Shown here in pieces: positions 1 through 9,778 of a stretch of DNA of 64,000 nt (position 1 is its first letter; each line of letters starts with the position of its first letter). The notes below the pieces were generated by a model that was not told the origin of the DNA, made no database searches, and saw nothing but the letters and a program-made list of their open reading frames with translations. Position numbers and translations under genes: made by a program. Where the stretch lies: positions 6,180,079 through 6,244,078 of the forward strand of contig NC_135356.1 of the NCBI RefSeq assembly GCF_051622035.1, read 5' to 3'. This DNA comes from Arctopsyche grandis. Lineage: Eukaryota; Arthropoda; Insecta; Trichoptera; Hydropsychidae.

Positions 1-388
1 AAATAGGAGAATACGAAACCTCGATTTTGTCGATTTAAAATACGTATTATCTGGTCGAAGCGAAACTGTCGCATTCACTCAATATATATATTAATATATA
101 TAGTCGCTATTTATCATTTTAATCGTGGCACGTATTCAAATATTAAATAAATATGCCATACAAATTATATCATAGATCTTAAAATCATTACACGATCGGT
201 TGAAATAAAATATATAAATATTAGCGTGTTTCTTTCAACAGTCTGTATATGAAAAATGCATTTGTGTGAGTACTGTGTACGCGCCTTCTGTAGCTAATAT
301 ACCTACATATATATGACACGAATCGTTCCGGTCGCAACGTTGAATTTCACGAGTACCAACCCCACCGGATCTTGATATGTATAAAGAT
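1..388. other. AT-rich DNA without a recognisable gene
   Basis: I see no coding sequence or structured repeat here beyond short TA-rich runs. The last 8 bases (381-388, ATAAAGAT) are the left copy of the target-site duplication of the large hAT element that follows. Confidence 0.6.
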
Positions 389-930
389 CAGTGGCGGCTC
401 GTGCCAATTTTTAGTGGAGGGGCTGCACTGAAAAAATTTCATGATTCATGTCATAACAGGACAAGATTAGCATAGTTTTTGGCTTACGACCACTTACATG
501 TGGATTTAAGTATTATTGAAAAAAAACTAGCAAAATTCACCACCCATTAAAGGGGTGGTGAAAAATTGAAAAAAAAGCTTCTATTTAAAATTACATTCCA
601 TTATTCGGTCCGGTATTTCCCCAACCATTTGTTTTTCTATGCTTATCATAGAATTTATACACTCTATGCGACTTTTTCGGTAAGTTCTAGTCGCGAAAAG
701 TGTTCATTTTGTAAATATTTTACTGAATTATTTTGTTCTTCCATTTTTAAAAGAAAAAAATCTTAATATATTTAAATAAAAATTACGAGAAAATGTTAAA
801 CAGGAGTAAACAAATAGGCTTTCAGAAGAATACAAAAGTTTGTTGTTATCAAAATGAAAACGACTCACTGGAGATTTGATGAGGGCTCGTACACAAACAA
901 TTAAGAGTAAAGAAAACGTATAAAAGAAAC

Positions 931-1163
931 TGCTACGTGGGGGTGAAGTGGGTGGCTTTGACTGAACAGGGAAAGACCAGCAGAGATGGGAGTCCAAAGG
1001 AAACGACAGTTCTGAGAGAAAGCTGTGGGCTGACTCGACTCCCGAAGGAAAGGGCGCTCCTTTTATAGCTGAGAAAGTAGCGGTACTTTCTCCCACTCCC
1101 CAGCATCCGAGGGCGGGGGTAGCTTCCCCCCCCACTCCTTCGGCTGCGGGGGCGTACGTTACA
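931..1163 (-). repeat. Gypsy 3' LTR (233 bp)
   Basis: It runs from TGCTACGTGGGG to GTACGTTACA and matches the split right LTR (5704-5817 plus 14390-14509) apart from a few substitutions and one base in a C run. The ends form short inverted repeats. In the minus orientation it is the downstream LTR. Confidence 0.9.
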
Positions 1164-1180
1164 CTGCCCTCTCCTTCAGG
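1164..1180 (-). other. Polypurine tract of the Gypsy element
   Basis: Read on the minus strand, the bases next to the 3' LTR are the purine-rich CTGAAGGAGAGGGCAG. This is the position where plus-strand DNA synthesis is primed in LTR elements. Confidence 0.65.
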
Positions 1181-1305
1181 ATCGGTCGTCTCGAGCGATT
1201 TATTAATATACAAAAGTACAAGGCATATACAAACATACACAAATACAAAATAAACAAATGCAAAGAAATACAATACGGATGAAAATACAAGGTGGGTTTT
1301 TAATT

Positions 1306-4300
1306 CTAGATCGGATCCGGTGTTGCGAGGTATCGCGCTAATCTGTCGACGTGTACCATTAGATACCGGGAGTTCCCTGTTTCCCGGCGGATCCGATAGA
1401 CCACGTCGCTGATCCTCTTAATAATCCGGAACGGACCTTCCCATGGGGGCTGGAGTTTAAGGGTGCGACCGGGCTTCTTGGCTGGGTTGTGCAACCAAAC
1501 GCGATCGCCCTCTTCGTATCGTGGTTCCCAGATCCTCCCGTCGTAAGCCGCTTTCATTCTTTTGTGCGTCTTCTGGAGGTGTTTCCGGGCGAATTTGTGC
1601 GTTTCCGCCATCCCTTCTATGAGATTTTGGACGTATTTGTGGGCTGATTGCTCGGGTATACTGTCCGGGGGTCCGCCGTAGATAAGTTGGGGTGGAAGGC
1701 GCATTTCCCTGCCGAACATCATCAGGGCTGGCGACTCTCCTGTCGCGTCGTGTGGGGTTGAGCGGTAAGCCATGAGAAACGGGGACAGCATCGTGTCCCA
1801 GTCTCGTTCTGCCTCCTCGTCGTAGTAGGACAGGAATTTCCGGAGGTATCCCAGTAGAGTGCGGTTTAACCTCTCGATCATCCCGTCCGACTGAGGGTGG
1901 TAAGGGGTCGTCCGAGTTTTGCAGATGCCCAATTTATCTAGCGTTTCGGCAAAGACTCGGGCTTCAAAATTACGGCCTTGATCGGAGTGCAGTTCTCGGG
2001 GTGTGCCCAGTTTGGCGAAGACATGGGTTACTAGGGCTTCCGCTACCGTTTTCGCCTCTTGGTCCGGTAAGGGAATGGCTTCTGGTCACTTTGTGAAGTA
2101 ATCAGCGGCCACTAGCACGTAACGGTTCCCCCTATTGGTAACCGGTAGCGGTCTCAATATGTCGATCGCCATTCGGTCCATCGGTGCCCCTGACACGTAT
2201 TGCCGCATGGCCGCCCTGTTCCTCGTATGTGGCCCGTTTTGCGCTGCACACCTGGGGCACTTTTCGCACCATTTTATAACATCGGGGCGGCATGTTGGCC
2301 AGTAGTATCGGCGGCGGACATTCTTTAGCGTTTTATTGACGCCGAAGTGTCCGCCAGTCGGGGAACTGTGCATCTCCCATAGGATTTCATTTACGTGGCT
2401 CTCGGGAATGACCAATTGCAGGATCTGACGCTCGCCGTTTGGGCTTTCCCATCGCCGGAAGAGCTGACCCTGGTCGACAGTTAGGGCGTCCCACTGGGCC
2501 CATAGAATTCGAACTTCGGGTTCTTCTGCCGACACTTTTTCCCACAGTGGTCGTCTTCCGGACTCTTTCCAGGCGATGAAGCGTGAGATTGTGGAGTCGG
2601 TGGCCTGGGGACTTTGTGGGTTCCCTATAGTGATGAGTTTGGCTTCGGGTGCTATTTGCTCGCCCTCTATTTTCGCGCATTTCTGGCAGCCTGGATCACA
2701 TGGACGTCTAGAGAGGGCGTCGGCGTTGCCGTGTTTCTTCCCTGCTCGATGCTGTACGTCCATGTGGTACTGTCCCAGTCGTTGCAACCAGCGGGCCCAT
2801 TGACCTTCAGGTTTTCTGAAGCTGCGGAGCCACGTCAGTGCGGCGTGATCGGTTCGGAGTGTGAAGGGGCTTCCGTACAGGTAGTGGTTGAAGTGCTCTA
2901 CTGCGTCGACGATGGCGAGCAGCTCTTTCCGGGTGACGCAGTAGTTCCGTTCCGGTGCCTTCAAGGTGCGACTATAGTACCCGATCACCTTCTCCTCGCC
3001 GTCTTGAACTTGGGAGAGCACGCCTCCGATGGCATGTTGACTGGCATCCGCGTCCAGAATATAGATTCCCTCAGGTCGGGGGAATGCCATTGTTTTTGCG
3101 TCTGTCAGAGCGTTTTTGAGGGCATTGAAGGCATGCTCGCAGTCTTGGTCCCACGTGAAGATTGTTTTCTCCTCCGTGACACGATGCAGTGGTTTCGCCG
3201 TTTGCGCAAACCCTTGCACAAACCTCCGGTAATACTTGCAGAGGCCTAAGAAGCTGCGGAGTTATGCCTTCGATTTGGGGGTGGGCCACTCTCTCACGGC
3301 TTTTGTCTTCTCTGGATCCGTGCAGACGCTGTGGGAGCTGATTTTATGGCCCAGGAAGCAGACCTCATTGCTGAACAGCTGGCACTTCCGAGTATTTACT
3401 TTGAGTCCGACCGCAAGTAGGCGTTTGAGGACCGTCTGGATGTGTTCCAAGTGGGCCTCCGGGGTCGGACTAAATATGATGATGTCGTCGAGGTATACCA
3501 GGGTTGATCCGGTCAGGTCGCCGAGAATGTCTTCCATTAGCCGGGAGAATGTGGCAGGCGCGTTGCAGAGGCCGAAAGGCATGACACGGAATTGGAATAG
3601 ACCAAATTCAGTGGTAAAGGCGGTTTTTGGTCGGTCTTTCTCTTCGACTGGGACTTGCCAAAAACCACTCTGCAGGTCCAACGTCGAGAAGAATTTGGCA
3701 CCCGCAAGTGTGTCCAGGACTTCGTCCATTCGTGGCATCGGGAACGAGTCTTTCGTTGTCACGGCGTTTAACCGACGATAGTCAACGCAGAGGCGCAACT
3801 CGCCGGTCTTTTTCGTGACCAATACGATCGGGGAGGCCCAGGGATCGGCTGCTGGTTCGATGATTTGTCTTGTCAGCAAGTCGTTGATGAGGGACCATAC
3901 CTCTGTCTTCTTGTGCAGCGGTATTCTGCGAGGGGCCTGTTTGATGGGGGCGGCATCGCTATTTATTCGATGGCTCCCTTTATGGACTTGGCTTAAGTCC
4001 CGTTCGCTTTGGGCGAAGGCTTGTCGGTGCTGGAGGAGGGAGTTGACGATCGTCGACCGTTTTCCAGGTGGTAGGTCGATGATAGCAGCGTCCAGTTGGC
4101 GGGGCAGGTCGTCTTGTCGCTTTCCGTTCAGTTCCTGTCGTTGTATTTCCTGACACGAATGGACTGAACTTACTGGTCGGTGGGGCGCAATGTCGTTCCG
4201 GAAAGTGACCCTTGTCGTAGTTCCTCCCAGTTCGACGATCGTATTGAGGTGGCGCAGGAGGTCCATCCCCATGATGACCTCTGAGGAGAAATCAGTGACG

Positions 4301-4445
4301 GCAAATGTCCATGTCACTTGTGTGCCTTTAATTGACAACTTAGTCTCGGCCCATACATAGATCGCTACGTGTCGACCGTCTGCAACTCGTACTCTTTCCC
4401 TCTTGTCGTTCACCCTTTTTCTATGTTCGCGGGGAAATTTTGGCG
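1306..4445 (-). pseudogene. pol: Gypsy pol (protease C-term, RT, RNase H, integrase), disabled
   Basis: One frame runs through the whole stretch. The C-terminal half of the protease has the motif VIMGMDLL. Reverse transcriptase has the YLDD box. RNase H has acidic residues in DADAS, KELLA and TDHAA. Integrase has a zinc-binding N-terminus, a DDE core (in AIDILRPLP, SDQG and ERLNRT) and a GPY/F-type C-terminal module (WEGPF). Two in-frame stops break it: TAA at 3264-3262 between RT and RNase H, and TGA at 2088-2086 inside the integrase core. All catalytic residues are otherwise in place, so the damage is recent or relaxed. Upstream it is out of frame with the N-terminal half of the protease. 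Confidence 0.92.
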
Positions 4446-4789
4446 AAAAGTTTGCTGGAGATAACGGAGATGCTTGCCCCGGTATCCAACAGTACCCGCC
4501 ATGGTACTCCTTCAATCTCGCCTTCGGTGTCCAATATGAAAGGTGAGTCGCCGACGCTCCCTAACACTGGGACGGGCTTTTCTTCATCTTCGATGATCAG
4601 TCCAGTCCCATTATTCTTTTCCCGACTGGGATCGCACCTCTTCCTCGTCGGAGGCGTTCTCGACTGCCCGTACCTTCGGACAGTTCCGCCCGCGACATTG
4701 CGGGCTTCCGCAGTTTCGGCAGTTCCTTTGCCCTTGCCAGGGCGGTCTGTTGCTGTTACGGCCCTCCGCTTGCCAGGGAGGTCTGTCAC
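4421..4789 (-). pseudogene. Gypsy protease N-terminal half, frameshifted from pol
   Basis: This frame carries the aspartic protease active-site motif LLDTGAS and overlaps the end of gag in another frame. It ends at a stop (4421) in the middle of the protease fold. The remaining half of the domain continues in the pol frame, so a one-base indel lies near 4435-4445. Relative to gag it is in the +1 frame, and gag ends at a purine-rich GGGAAAAG run, a plausible place for frameshifting. Whether the gag-protease shift is programmed cannot be told from one damaged copy. Confidence 0.8.
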
Positions 4790-5651
4790 CGTTACGGCCC
4801 TCTGCTTGCCAGAGAGGTCTGCTGGCGTTTCGAGCTGCGGTATTGAAGTGAGGCTGGTGGTCTTGGGCTGGTCTGTTGGCCGCCCCCCTCCCTTGACTCC
4901 TCAGCCGTTTCGCATCCCTCGCGTGTTTTGCGAGCCGTAACAGCTCCTGCAGTGGGGTCTTCGGATCTGCGGTGAAGACGGCAGCGCGGATATCCTCGTC
5001 ATGAAACGACAATATGAGGAGTATCTTGTCCAGGACGTCCAACGGGATAGGCTCTGGAAAGGCCTCCATCCTTTTTCGACGGATGTCCGCGAACCGAGCT
5101 TCTATGTCGTCGTTGTTGCGGATCGACGGGGAAATTAGGTCACGGAATGCGTCGTACGGGTGTGGCGAAGATTTGAAGCGCTTCACCAGCCTCTCCCTCA
5201 GCTCCTCGTACGCTTCGTACGCTTCTTTTGGTACTTCGTCGATGAGGAATATTCTCGCTTGACCTCGTAGAGCGAGAATGAGTGAGTTTGCCGTCGGTTC
5301 GCAGCGTAGAGCTCGTGACACGATTTCAAATTCGCGGACGAATCGTTCTACGTCGCCCGTTCCGTCGAAAACAGGAAGCTCGGTCGGTTGCTTGTGGATG
5401 GTGCTTCCTAGCATGGGGTCGGTGACAGGTCGTGGAGTAGCGTCGTTTCTGCATACTGATGACGAGGGACTCAGTGTGCTCGCCGGAACCGCTGAGACCC
5501 TCGTTGAAGGGCTTGCCGGAATCGCTGGCGTGGGTGTTGTGGTGTCCCTCTCGAGAAGCGCGACGAGTCGCGCCATCTGCTCCTCCAGTCGTTCCACACG
5601 TGATGGTTCGTCCACCTGGTGAGGAGATGCCTGTCTCCTTTTTGGGGGCAT
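4611..5651 (-). CDS. gag: Gypsy Gag, intact 346-aa frame
   Basis: It is the first frame after the primer-binding site. A predicted helix follows the N-terminus (about residues 17-35, VERLEEQMARLVALLE). Next come a Pro/Thr/Ser-rich stretch, a capsid-like central domain, and a basic tail with repeated NRPPWQ-type motifs. The nucleocapsid motif is C-x2-C-x4-C-x4-C rather than the usual CCHC, with cysteine where histidine is expected. The start is the first ATG, about 50 bases inside the primer-binding site. It packages element RNA into virus-like particles by family analogy. The frame is open, but its promoter LTR is split. Confidence 0.85.
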   Translation of the reverse strand: MPPKRRQASPHQVDEPSRVERLEEQMARLVALLERDTTTPTPAIPASPSTRVSAVPASTLSPSSSVCRNDATPRPVTDPMLGSTIHKQPTELPVFDGTGDVERFVREFEIVSRALRCEPTANSLILALRGQARIFLIDEVPKEAYEAYEELRERLVKRFKSSPHPYDAFRDLISPSIRNNDDIEARFADIRRKRMEAFPEPIPLDVLDKILLILSFHDEDIRAAVFTADPKTPLQELLRLAKHARDAKRLRSQGRGAANRPAQDHQPHFNTAARNASRPLWQAEGRNGDRPPWQAEGRNSNRPPWQGQRNCRNCGSPQCRGRNCPKVRAVENASDEEEVRSQSGKE

Positions 5652-5688
5652 CTTTGCGTGGTGTATTCCTTTTGCGGCTCAGGTCAAA

Positions 5689-5702
5689 CACTTCTGACAC
5701 CA
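5689..5702 (-). other. Gypsy primer-binding site, tRNA-Leu type
   Basis: One base inside the 5' LTR the minus strand reads TGGTGTCAGAAGTG. Its complement, CACTTCTGACACCA, matches the 3' end of a eukaryotic tRNA-Leu as I remember it. Confidence 0.7.
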
Positions 5703-5703
5703 G

Positions 5704-5817
5704 TGTAACGTGGGGGTGAAGTGGGTGGTTTGGACTGAACAGGGAAAGACCAGCAGAGATGGGAGTCCAAAGGAAACGACAGTTCTGAGAGAAAGCTGTG
5801 GTCCGACTCGACTCCCG
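5704..5817 (-). repeat. Gypsy 5' LTR, first piece
   Basis: It starts TGTAACGTGGGG and aligns base for base with 931-1044 of the other LTR. It breaks off at ACTCGACTCCCG (5806-5817), which reappears at 14378-14389. That 12-bp duplication marks the insertion of the Jockey-type LINE. Confidence 0.93.
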
Positions 5818-7142
5818 TCTTTGTGGCTACATTTTAACGATAGTTTTCTCGGGTAGTGACACTCCCTTGACCTATCTATCGAACGTTTTATATAAGATCG
5901 ATCTCTCGTTGATATTGTAGTGCGGGCTGGCGGCTGCTCGCTTGTTGATCGTTTGTCAGGCTAGAACACTAAGCAAAATTAGTGCATCATCTGTGGGATG
6001 TTGTCGGGGTTAGTGTGTTAGTGGGTGGTTAGCTGGTTTGGGACCGTTCGGTGGTGATTTGTTTAATTTAACTGAATGCTAGTTTTAGCCTATGCCCGTC
6101 TTCAAAATGTCGATGGGCCTTTGATTAAACGTGAGTTTGGTCTCACTGAGGGAGTTGATCAGGGGGTTGTCTATCTTGCCGAGAGACTTGAAGTAGTTCA
6201 CGGCAAGTTTGTGTACGTGTTTGTCAAGGTAGTCAGTGTTTAGGTCGCTGTGAATAATAGTGTTTCTTGTGTACCAGTCATAGTTTCCCGCGGCACGCAA
6301 GAATTTGTTTTGGACAGTCTGTAATTTGAGTATTGATTTGTTGGAGATGGCTGTGTGAGCCCAGACGGGGCTCGCATATGTGATTTGTGGGCGGATGATG
6401 GATTTGTACAGCAAACACTTGTTTTTAAGCGAGAGTTTGCTGTTGTGTTTACATAGTGGGTAAAGCTTTGACGTAACTGCCCTAGCTCTACGCACCGCAT
6501 TGGTGATGTGAGGTTTCCAGGTTAGTTTCTGGTCGATTATTACCCCCAGGTAGCGGGTAGACTTGGTCCAGTTGACTGGTTTGTCATTTATGATTACTGG
6601 CTTACCTGGTTTACGCCGTTTTTTACGTCTGGAGAAGAATATTGCCTGACTTTTATCCGGGTTGATTTTCATCAGCCATTTATCGTACCACGCTACAAGT
6701 TGGTCCGAGTACTTCTGGAGGGCAAGCGAGACTCCCTTGGGGCTAATGGAGCTTGCTAAGATGGCAGTGTCGTCGGCGTATTGCGCGATGTTTGTGTATC
6801 TATGGGTGGGAGTGGGTATGTCGTGTGTGTATAGGTTGAATAGTGTGGGGCCGAGGATAGAGCCTTGGGGAACTCCGGCGGAGATGTCCCGCTGGGTTGA
6901 CATTTGGTCTTTCAATTTGACCTGAAATTTCCGTTCTCTTAGGAAGGATGCAATGGATCGAATTGAGTGGGGGGTGATGTTAGCGGCAATCATTTTATAA
7001 AGGAGGCCTGCGTGCCAAACTTTATCGAAGGCTTTGGAAATATCTAGGAAGATTGCTCCAGTGGACATGTTTCGGTCGAAGCCGTTGTAGGCGGGGTACG
7101 ATGTGTTGACCGTATCCCGGCCTAACGAAACACTGTTGTGTG

Positions 7143-7162
7143 GTTCAAAGATGGGGTCACCA
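7143..7162 (+). other. tRNA-Trp-like CCA end inside the LTR (copy 1)
   Basis: GGTTCAAAGATGGGGTCACC followed by A resembles the T arm and acceptor end of tRNA-Trp, including the CCA tail. It lies directly before a second copy of the LTR terminus (7164). The same block is at 9836-9855 in the other LTR. Confidence 0.65.
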
Positions 7163-7202
7163 ATGTAGGCGGGGTAGCGATGTGTTGACAGCGCTGTTGG
7201 AT

Positions 7203-7240
7203 GATCAGAAGGTTGCGTAGATCACGTCGGATTAGTACCA
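7203..7240 (+). other. tRNA-Trp-like 3' half inside the LTR (copy 2)
   Basis: It contains ATCAGAAGGTTGCGT and ATCACGTCGG and ends ACCA. This follows eukaryotic tRNA-Trp from the anticodon-stem 3' strand through the variable loop and T arm to the CCA end, as I recall that tRNA, with a degenerate acceptor strand. A third copy of the LTR terminus follows at 7242. The same block is at 9896-9933. Confidence 0.7.
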
Positions 7241-8365
7241 ATGTAGGCGGGTTACATGTGTGTTGACCGTATCCCGGCCTAACGAAACACTGTTGTGCTA
7301 GTTTTATAAAGTTTTATTGTTTGCCTATGGTTGTACAAAGGTATGGTATTTGTGGGCAAAAGTATGTCGTTCAGCGGTCTCTGGATATGGTAGAGTGTCG
7401 CTGGCTCAGCATTCAGCTATGTACGGAAGGTCTCTGGATACGGCAGTGTGTTGCTGGCTCGTCCGGCTGGTTGATCTTCCAAGTCCGCGTAGTGTAGTGG
7501 TGGCTGGTCAGGAGCTGTATGTTGACTGGTCTGCTGCTGTGTGTCGACGCTTGCTGCTGTGGGTCGACTGGTCTGGTGCTGTGTGTCGACGCTTGCTGTT
7601 GTGGGTCGACTGGCGTTGTTTGGGTTGTACCTCCTTTTATAGTGTTTTTGGAATGCTTGGTGGAAGTGGTTATTGACGCGTACGAGAGGAATTTTGTTTT
7701 CGTCGAGGCGTCGAATTTTCTGGAATGCTTGATGGAAGTGGTCGTACGAGCATTTAGTTTATTGATGCGTACGAAAGGAATTTTGTTTTCGTCGAGGCGT
7801 CGAATTTTCTGGAATGCTTGATGGAAGTGGTTATTGACGCGTACGAGAGGAATTTTGTTTTCGTCGAGGCGTCGAATTTTCTGGAATGCTTGGCGCCTTT
7901 CCGCTCGATGTATTTTAATGGTGGCGGCGTGTTTCGACCGTTTTGGTTCCACTCGACTGGTAGGGGCGTTCCGCCTGAGTTTAATATAATGACTGCAGGT
8001 GCATGTCGTCTGGGTTTCGGGAATGTAGTTTGTTGTTGCGGAATATTCTCGAAGGTTTCGATGACGATGACGACGACGAGATTCCTACATGGCTCTCCGG
8101 TGAGTGTTAACGATGTGTGTGATTTTGTGGGAATCTTGATGTGTTGGAGTCTATTGACTCGATGGCGTCGTTGTTTGTCCGGTTGTGCTGGAGAAAGTTG
8201 TCTCGACAGCGGGTCTTGTGTTGCATGCCGGTCCAAGTCTTGTTCTCTACCAGGTTGCTTATTTTGGGCGAGCTGCGTTGGTAGTGAAGGTTTGCGATGG
8301 CTTGGATGGTGCTGTTGTGCAGGCTGCTGTGTTCTGCGTGGAGTCATTCGCGTGACTGTTTTGCT

Positions 8366-9440
8366 GGTTGTGCTGGAGTTAGTTGTCTCGGCAGCGGGTC
8401 TTGCGTGAAGAACGTTGGTTGACGAAGTGCGTTGAGTGCTGGTCTTCGTTGGTTGTGCTGGAGTTAGTTGTCTCGACAGCGGATCTTGCGTGAAGAACGT
8501 TGGTTGACGAAGTGCGTTGAGTGCTGGTCTTCGTTGGTTGTGCTGGAGTTAGTTGTCTCGACAGCGGATCTTGCGTGAAGAACGTTGGTTGACGAAGTGC
8601 GTTGAGTGCTGGTCTTCGTTGGTTGTGCTGGAGTTAGTTGTCTCGACAGCGGATCTTGCGTGAAGAACGTTGGTTGACGAAGTGCGTTGAGTGCTGGTCT
8701 TCGTTGGTTGTGCTGGAGTTAGTTGTCTCGACAGCGGATCTTGCGTGAAGAACGTTGGTTGACGAAGTGCGTTGAGTGCTGGTCTTCGTTGGTTGTGCTG
8801 GAGTTAGTTGTCTCGACAGCGGATCTTGCGTGAAGAACGTTGGTTGACGAAGTGCGTTGAGTGCTGGTCTTCGTTGGTTGTGCTGGAGTTAGTTGTCTCG
8901 ACAGCGGATCTTGCGTGAAGAACGTTGGTTGACGAAGTGCGTTGAGTGCTGGTCTTCGTTGGTTGTGCTGGAGTTAGTTGTCTCGACAGCGGATCTTGCG
9001 TGAAGAACGTTGGTTGACGAAGTGCGTTGAGTGCTGGTCTTCGTTGGTTGTGCTGGAGTTAGTTGTCTCGACAGCGGATCTTGCGTGAAGAACGTTGGTT
9101 GACGAAGTGCGTTGAGTGCTGGTCTTCGTTGGTTGTGCTGGAGTTAGTTGTCTCGACAGCGGATCTTGCGTGAAGAACGTTGGTTGACGAAGTGCGTTGA
9201 GTGCTGGTCTTCGTTGGTTGTGCTGGAGTTAGTTGTCTCGACAGCGGATCTTGCGTGAAGAACGTTGGTTGACGAAGTGCGTTGAGTGCTGGTCTTCGTT
9301 GGTTGTGCTGGAGTTAGTTGTCTCGACAGCGGATCTTGCGTGAAGAACGTTGGTTGACGAAGTGCGTTGAGTGCTGGTCTTCGTTGGTTGTGCTGGAGTT
9401 AGTTGTCTCGACAGCGGATCTTGCGTGAAGAACGTTGGTT
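8366..9440. repeat. 85-bp tandem array (about 12 units) in the young element
   Basis: The block GACGAAGTGCGTTGAGTGCT recurs every 85 bases at 8421, 8506, 8591 and so on to 9356. Units are nearly identical, and only the first differs at a few bases. A diverged single precursor lies at about 8178-8225. Because 85 is not a multiple of 3, no frame can encode the same peptide in successive units, so the array is unlikely to be protein-coding. Confidence 0.95.
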
Positions 9441-9499
9441 GTTCGAAGCTTGCGGTTGCGTGAAGGCTTCTGGCTGTTGCCTTGTCGTGGCGTTTGTTG

Positions 9500-9695
9500 G
9501 CTGCTTTGTAGGCTGCGATGTGGGCTGCTATGTAGGCTGCGATGTGGGCTGCTATGTAGGCTGCGATGTGGGCTACTATGTAGGCTGCGATGTGGGCTGC
9601 TATGTAGGCTGCGATGTGGGCTGCTATGTAGGCTGCGCTGTGGGCTGCTATGTAGGCTGCGCTGTGGGCTGCTGTCGTGGCGGCTGTTGGTTGTT
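9500..9695. repeat. 24-bp tandem array in the young element
   Basis: About eight copies of a 24-base unit containing GTAGGCTGCGATGTGGGCTG. Being a multiple of three, it reads as AAYIAAHI-like repeats on the minus strand (a 159-aa frame, 9708-9229), but that frame then runs into the non-triplet array. I see no support for a real protein. Confidence 0.85.
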
Positions 9696-9746
9696 GTGGA
9701 GGCTGCACTGTGGGCTGCCGTGTTGACTGCGCTGTTGACTGCTATG

Positions 9747-9777
9747 AAGGCTGCGTAGTTCTAAGATGGGGTCACCA
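9747..9777 (+). other. Primer-binding site extended into tRNA-Trp-like sequence
   Basis: Next to the right LTR, AAGGCTGCGTAGTTCTAAGA runs into TGGGGTCACCA. The last ten bases are the acceptor end of tRNA-Trp with CCA. The similarity continues well past a normal 10-18-base primer site, with a few gaps, to the variable loop. Confidence 0.65.
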
Positions 9778-9778
9778 A

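Larger units (their letters stand above)
7086..8089 (-). repeat. LTR of the young element, left copy
   Basis: It is 1004 bp and identical by inspection to 9779-10782. The first ~230 bp contain three copies of the TGTAGGCGGG terminus (7086, 7164, 7242). The middle contains three copies of an ~80-base block around GCGTACGAGAGGAATTTTG (about 7677-7890). Confidence 0.92.

Noticed and set aside
728..1273. 181-codon minus-strand frame next to Gypsy integrase, considered as env
   Set aside because: Most of it lies in the 3' LTR and flanking hAT DNA, with no glycoprotein features.
3071..3289. Frameshift between Gypsy RT and RNase H
   Set aside because: The same frame continues on both sides of the TAA at 3264-3262, so this is a stop codon, not a frameshift.
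7413..7952. 179-codon frame repeated identically at 10106-10645
   Set aside because: It lies inside both LTR copies, so the identity reflects LTR identity, not a conserved protein; low-complexity composition.
8366..9440. CRISPR-like array
   Set aside because: The 85-bp units are contiguous tandem repeats with no unique spacers, in a eukaryotic mobile element.
9229..9708. AAYIAAHI-repeat protein
   Set aside because: It is the translation of a 24-bp minisatellite and ends in a non-triplet array; no start context or homologue.
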